NCBI GenBank assembly: GCA_947380915.1
Contig: CANCSY010000002.1
Coordinates: forward strand, 1 to 53,058
Length of the DNA: 53,058 nucleotides
Source of the DNA: Beijerinckiaceae bacterium
GTDB taxonomy: Bacteria > Pseudomonadota > Alphaproteobacteria > Rhizobiales > Beijerinckiaceae
Direction of reading: 5' to 3'
The position numbers were made by a program, and so were the translations under genes. Below, in pieces: positions 50,540 through 53,058 of this stretch; position 1 is the stretch's first letter; each line of letters opens with the position of its first letter. The notes beneath the pieces were generated by a model, which searched no databases, was not told the origin of the DNA, and saw only the letters and a list, made by a program, of their open reading frames with translations.

Positions 50540-50785
50540 TTGATCGACCGCATCATCAAATTGCTTGTCCTGTCTCTTGGTGGATTGCTCATTTTCCTCG
50601 TCGGGCATCTGCTCGCCACCGGGGGCGACGAGATGCGCCGCTCCGATCATGCGCCTGCTGTTGCGCCCCGGGCGGAGCCCGAGCCTGACAAGCTCGACGC
50701 AAACCCCAATGACATCGCCACCAAGCGGGTGAAGACCATACCGGTGCGTCCGGAAGACCTGTTCCCGGGCCCGTCGCGCCCCTGA
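50540..50785 (+). CDS. Small membrane protein, 81 residues
   Basis: One N-terminal membrane segment (IIKLLVLSLGGLLIFLVGHL) and a polar, Pro/Asp/Arg-rich tail ending RPEDLFPGPSRP. TTG start at 50540 after GAGGA. Not recognised; it is too small for TctB. It lies between the binding protein and hom. Confidence 0.5.
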   Translation: MIDRIIKLLVLSLGGLLIFLVGHLLATGGDEMRRSDHAPAVAPRAEPEPDKLDANPNDIATKRVKTIPVRPEDLFPGPSRP

Positions 50786-50892
50786 GCTGCACGGTTCTTG
50801 GGGAGGGGTCTGCCCCGGCGGCTCAGCTTCCTTGATCGCGCGGGCCAAATCAGGCACAAGGCCAAGCAGCTCAACCCTCGACCCGAGGCCCC

Positions 50893-52206
50893 ATGTCCCA
50901 GTCCCTGCGCGTTGGCATAGCCGGTCTCGGCAACGTCGGCGCTTCCGTCATCCGCCTCCTCGACCGCCAGTCCGCCGCCCTCGCGAGCCGGACCGGGCGC
51001 TCCATCAAGGTCACCGCCGTCTGCGCCCGCGAGCGCGGCCGCGACCGGGGCGTTGACGTCTCCGGCTTCGCCTGGTTCGACGATCCCGTGGCCCTGGCCC
51101 GGTCGCCCGACATCGACCTCTTCGTCGAGCTGATGGGCGGCTCAGAGGGCGCAGCCCGCGAGGCCGTGGAAGCGGCGCTGGCTGCTGGCAAGTCGGTCGT
51201 CACCGCCAACAAGGCGCTGCTGGCGGCCCATGGCATGGCTCTGGCCAAGCTCGCCGAAGACAAGCATGTGGCCTTGGCCTTCGAGGCTTCGGTGGCGGGC
51301 GGCATCCCCATTGTGAAGACCCTGCGCGAGGGTCTGGCGGGCAACCAGATCGTCCGCGTCTACGGCATTCTCAACGGCACCTGCAATTACATCCTCTCCC
51401 GCATGGAGCTGGAGGGCCTGTCCTTCGAGGCCTGCCTCAAGGAGGCCCAGCGCCTGGGCTATGCGGAGGCGGACCCCACCTTCGACATCGGCGGCTTCGA
51501 TTCCGCCAACAAGCTGGCGATCCTGACCGCGCTGGCCTTCGGCACGGCGGTGGATCTGGAGGCCATCCATGTGGAGGGCATCCAGTCGATCACCCTGGCC
51601 GACCTCAAGGCGGCGGACGAGCTGGGCTATCGCATCAAGCTGCTGGGCGTCGCCCAGCGCACGGCGGGCGGCATCGAGCAGCGCGTCCACCCCACCATGA
51701 TCCCCAAATCCTCCTCCGTGGCGCAGGTCATGGGCGTCACCAACGCCGTCACCATCGACGCCGACGCAGTGAAGGAACTCACGCTGGTTGGCCCGGGGGC
51801 AGGGGGCGACGCCACCGCCTCCGCCGTGGTGGCCGACATCGCCGATATCGCCAAGGGCATCCGCTCGGCCCCCTTCGGCCTGCCGGTTGCCGATCTCGAG
51901 ACCGCCACACGCCTGCCCATGCAGCGCCACGAAGGCGGCTATTATATCCGCCTGTCGGTCCATGACCGGCCGGGCGCCGCCGCCGCCATCGCCACCCGCA
52001 TGGCCGAGCGCCAGATCTCGCTGGAGAGCATCGTGCAGCGCAGCCGCCCCACCAAGCCCGGCGAAGTCAGCTCCATCGGCGTGGTGCCCGTCATCCTGAT
52101 GACCTACGCCACCTCCGAAACAACGATCCGGGAAGTGCTGGAAGCCGTCGTCAAGGACGGCTATATCGCCGAACGCCCGCAAGTCATTCGAATCGAGCGC
52201 GAGTAA
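50893..52206 (+). CDS. hom: Homoserine dehydrogenase
   Basis: Reduces aspartate semialdehyde to homoserine in the threonine and methionine pathway. The 437 residues show the nucleotide loop GIAGLGNVGASV, VVTANKALLAAHG, the catalytic region EASVAGGIPIVKTLREGLAG with GILNGTCNYILSRM, and EADPTFDIGGFDSANKLAIL. A C-terminal ACT domain follows (YYIRLSVHDRPGAAAAIATR). Length is normal for the ACT-containing form. glpX follows by 34 bp. Confidence 0.97.
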   Translation: MSQSLRVGIAGLGNVGASVIRLLDRQSAALASRTGRSIKVTAVCARERGRDRGVDVSGFAWFDDPVALARSPDIDLFVELMGGSEGAAREAVEAALAAGKSVVTANKALLAAHGMALAKLAEDKHVALAFEASVAGGIPIVKTLREGLAGNQIVRVYGILNGTCNYILSRMELEGLSFEACLKEAQRLGYAEADPTFDIGGFDSANKLAILTALAFGTAVDLEAIHVEGIQSITLADLKAADELGYRIKLLGVAQRTAGGIEQRVHPTMIPKSSSVAQVMGVTNAVTIDADAVKELTLVGPGAGGDATASAVVADIADIAKGIRSAPFGLPVADLETATRLPMQRHEGGYYIRLSVHDRPGAAAAIATRMAERQISLESIVQRSRPTKPGEVSSIGVVPVILMTYATSETTIREVLEAVVKDGYIAERPQVIRIERE

Positions 52207-52240
52207 AGCGCGCCCCATTTTCCCCGGCCAGAGGACCATC

Positions 52241-53058
52241 ATGCCCGATCTCGTCATCCAGGAAGAAAAGATCATCGAGCGCATCCTGACGCTCGAACTC
52301 GTCCGCGTGACCGAGCGCGCCGCCGTGGCCTCCGCGCGCCTGCGGGGCCGGGGCGATGAGAAGGCCGCCGACCAGGCCGCCGTGGACGCCATGCGCCGCG
52401 AGCTGAACCGCCTGCCCATCGACGGCACCGTGGTCATCGGCGAGGGCGAGCGCGACGAGGCGCCGATGCTCTTCATCGGCGAGCGCCTTGGCACCCGCAC
52501 CGGCCCGCGCGTCGACATCGCCGTGGACCCGCTGGAAGGCACCACCCTCTGCGCCAAGGACATGCCCGGCTCCATCGCCGTGATGGCCATGGCCCAGGGC
52601 GGCACCCTGCTCAACGCGCCCGACGTCTATATGGACAAGATCGCCATCGGCCCGGGCTACGCCCCCGGCGTGGTGGACCTCGACATGTCCGCCGAGGAGA
52701 ATGTGCGCGCTCTCGCCAAGGCCAAGGGCGTGAAGCCCGGCGAAATCACCGTGCTGGTGCTCGACCGTCCCCGCCATGACCATATCATCGCGGGCATCCG
52801 CCGCGCTGGCGCCTCCGTGCGGCTCATCACCGATGGGGACGTGGCGGGCGTGATCTTCACCGCCCAGACCGCCCAGACGGGCGTGGACATGTATATCGGC
52901 ACCGGCGGCGCCCCCGAGGGCGTGCTGGCGGCGGGCGCGCTGCGCTGCGTCGGCGGCCAGATGCAGGGTCGCCTGATCCTCGACACCGAGGCCAAGCGCG
53001 AGCGCGCCTTCAAGATGGGCATCATCGACCCCACCAAGAAATACGACATGCGGGATCT
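52241..53058 (+). CDS. glpX: Class II fructose-1,6-bisphosphatase GlpX (3' end outside window)
   Basis: Gluconeogenic phosphatase converting fructose-1,6-bisphosphate to fructose-6-phosphate. 272 codons are visible of about 320-330. Motifs: ELVRVTERAAVASARLRGRG, GTVVIGEGERDEAPML, and the metal-binding DPLEGTTLCAKDMPGSIAVM, then GTGGAPEGVLAAGALRCVGG. The frame is open to the window edge. GAGGA lies before the ATG. Confidence 0.96.
   Translation, partial: MPDLVIQEEKIIERILTLELVRVTERAAVASARLRGRGDEKAADQAAVDAMRRELNRLPIDGTVVIGEGERDEAPMLFIGERLGTRTGPRVDIAVDPLEGTTLCAKDMPGSIAVMAMAQGGTLLNAPDVYMDKIAIGPGYAPGVVDLDMSAEENVRALAKAKGVKPGEITVLVLDRPRHDHIIAGIRRAGASVRLITDGDVAGVIFTAQTAQTGVDMYIGTGGAPEGVLAAGALRCVGGQMQGRLILDTEAKRERAFKMGIIDPTKKYDMRD

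Noticed and set aside
51142..52614. Minus-strand open frame of 490 codons opposite hom and glpX
   Set aside because: Shadow frame across two well-recognised genes; low-complexity Gly/Asp/His composition.
1..53058. CRISPR arrays, tRNA, rRNA, insertion sequences, phage genes
   Set aside because: None seen: no spaced direct repeats of CRISPR type, no cloverleaf sequence noticed, no transposase or integrase motif.

Overview
The window is chromosomal DNA from an alphaproteobacterium, probably of the Hyphomicrobiales (Rhizobiales). The right end carries an aminotransferase, homoserine dehydrogenase and glpX in the order I associate with that group. This placement is an inference from gene order and codon use; no rRNA or other marker gene is present.

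About 41 kb is one large flagellar locus. Positions 1-8.9 kb (minus strand) hold the rod, hook and ring operon flgBCDEFGHI, with flgI cut by the window edge and a very large hook protein FlgE of 1402 residues. Positions 8.9-16.1 kb (minus) hold a FliL-like gene, two unknown small genes, an extra hook/rod paralogue, fliA (sigma-28), flhG, flhF and flhA. Positions 16.2-19.6 kb (plus) hold flgP-like and flgT-like outer-membrane disc genes, flgA, a flgM-like anti-sigma factor, a flgN-like gene and a small membrane coiled-coil protein. Positions 19.7-35.8 kb (minus) hold a long export, switch and motor-base run: fleT, fliEFGHIJ, fliKLMNOPQR, flhB, a four-cysteine small protein and two unknown membrane proteins. 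Positions 36.1-41.4 kb hold fleQ (plus), fliS (minus), a second hook protein gene (plus), motA, motB and a secreted cysteine-rich protein. Flagellin, cap and hook-associated genes are not in the window.

Control can be read from the sequence. Sigma-54 elements (TGGCAC-N5-TTGC or close variants) precede flgB, the extra hook paralogue, flhA, flgP, fliK, fleT and the second flgE. A sigma-28 element (TAAA-N15-GCCGTTAA) precedes fliS. The two sigma-54 activators are unlike each other: FleT has the sigma-54-contacting GAFTGA loop but no DNA-binding domain, while FleQ has a Fis-type DNA-binding domain but GAYTGS in the loop. This resembles the FleQ/FleT pair of Rhodobacter sphaeroides and suggests that DNA binding and sigma-54 contact are divided between two proteins.

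From 41.4 kb on the content is mixed: a methyltransferase-like protein, a zinc alcohol dehydrogenase, an 899-residue serralysin-like RTX protease with three 294-bp internal repeats, and two small minus-strand genes. One of those small genes resembles nitrile-hydratase leader peptides, and the upstream one has a sigma-54-like promoter. Housekeeping genes follow: an exported protein, the aminotransferase, an orphan tricarboxylate-type binding protein, a small membrane protein, hom, and glpX cut by the right edge. By eye, this last segment is clearly richer in GC than the flagellar and RTX regions.
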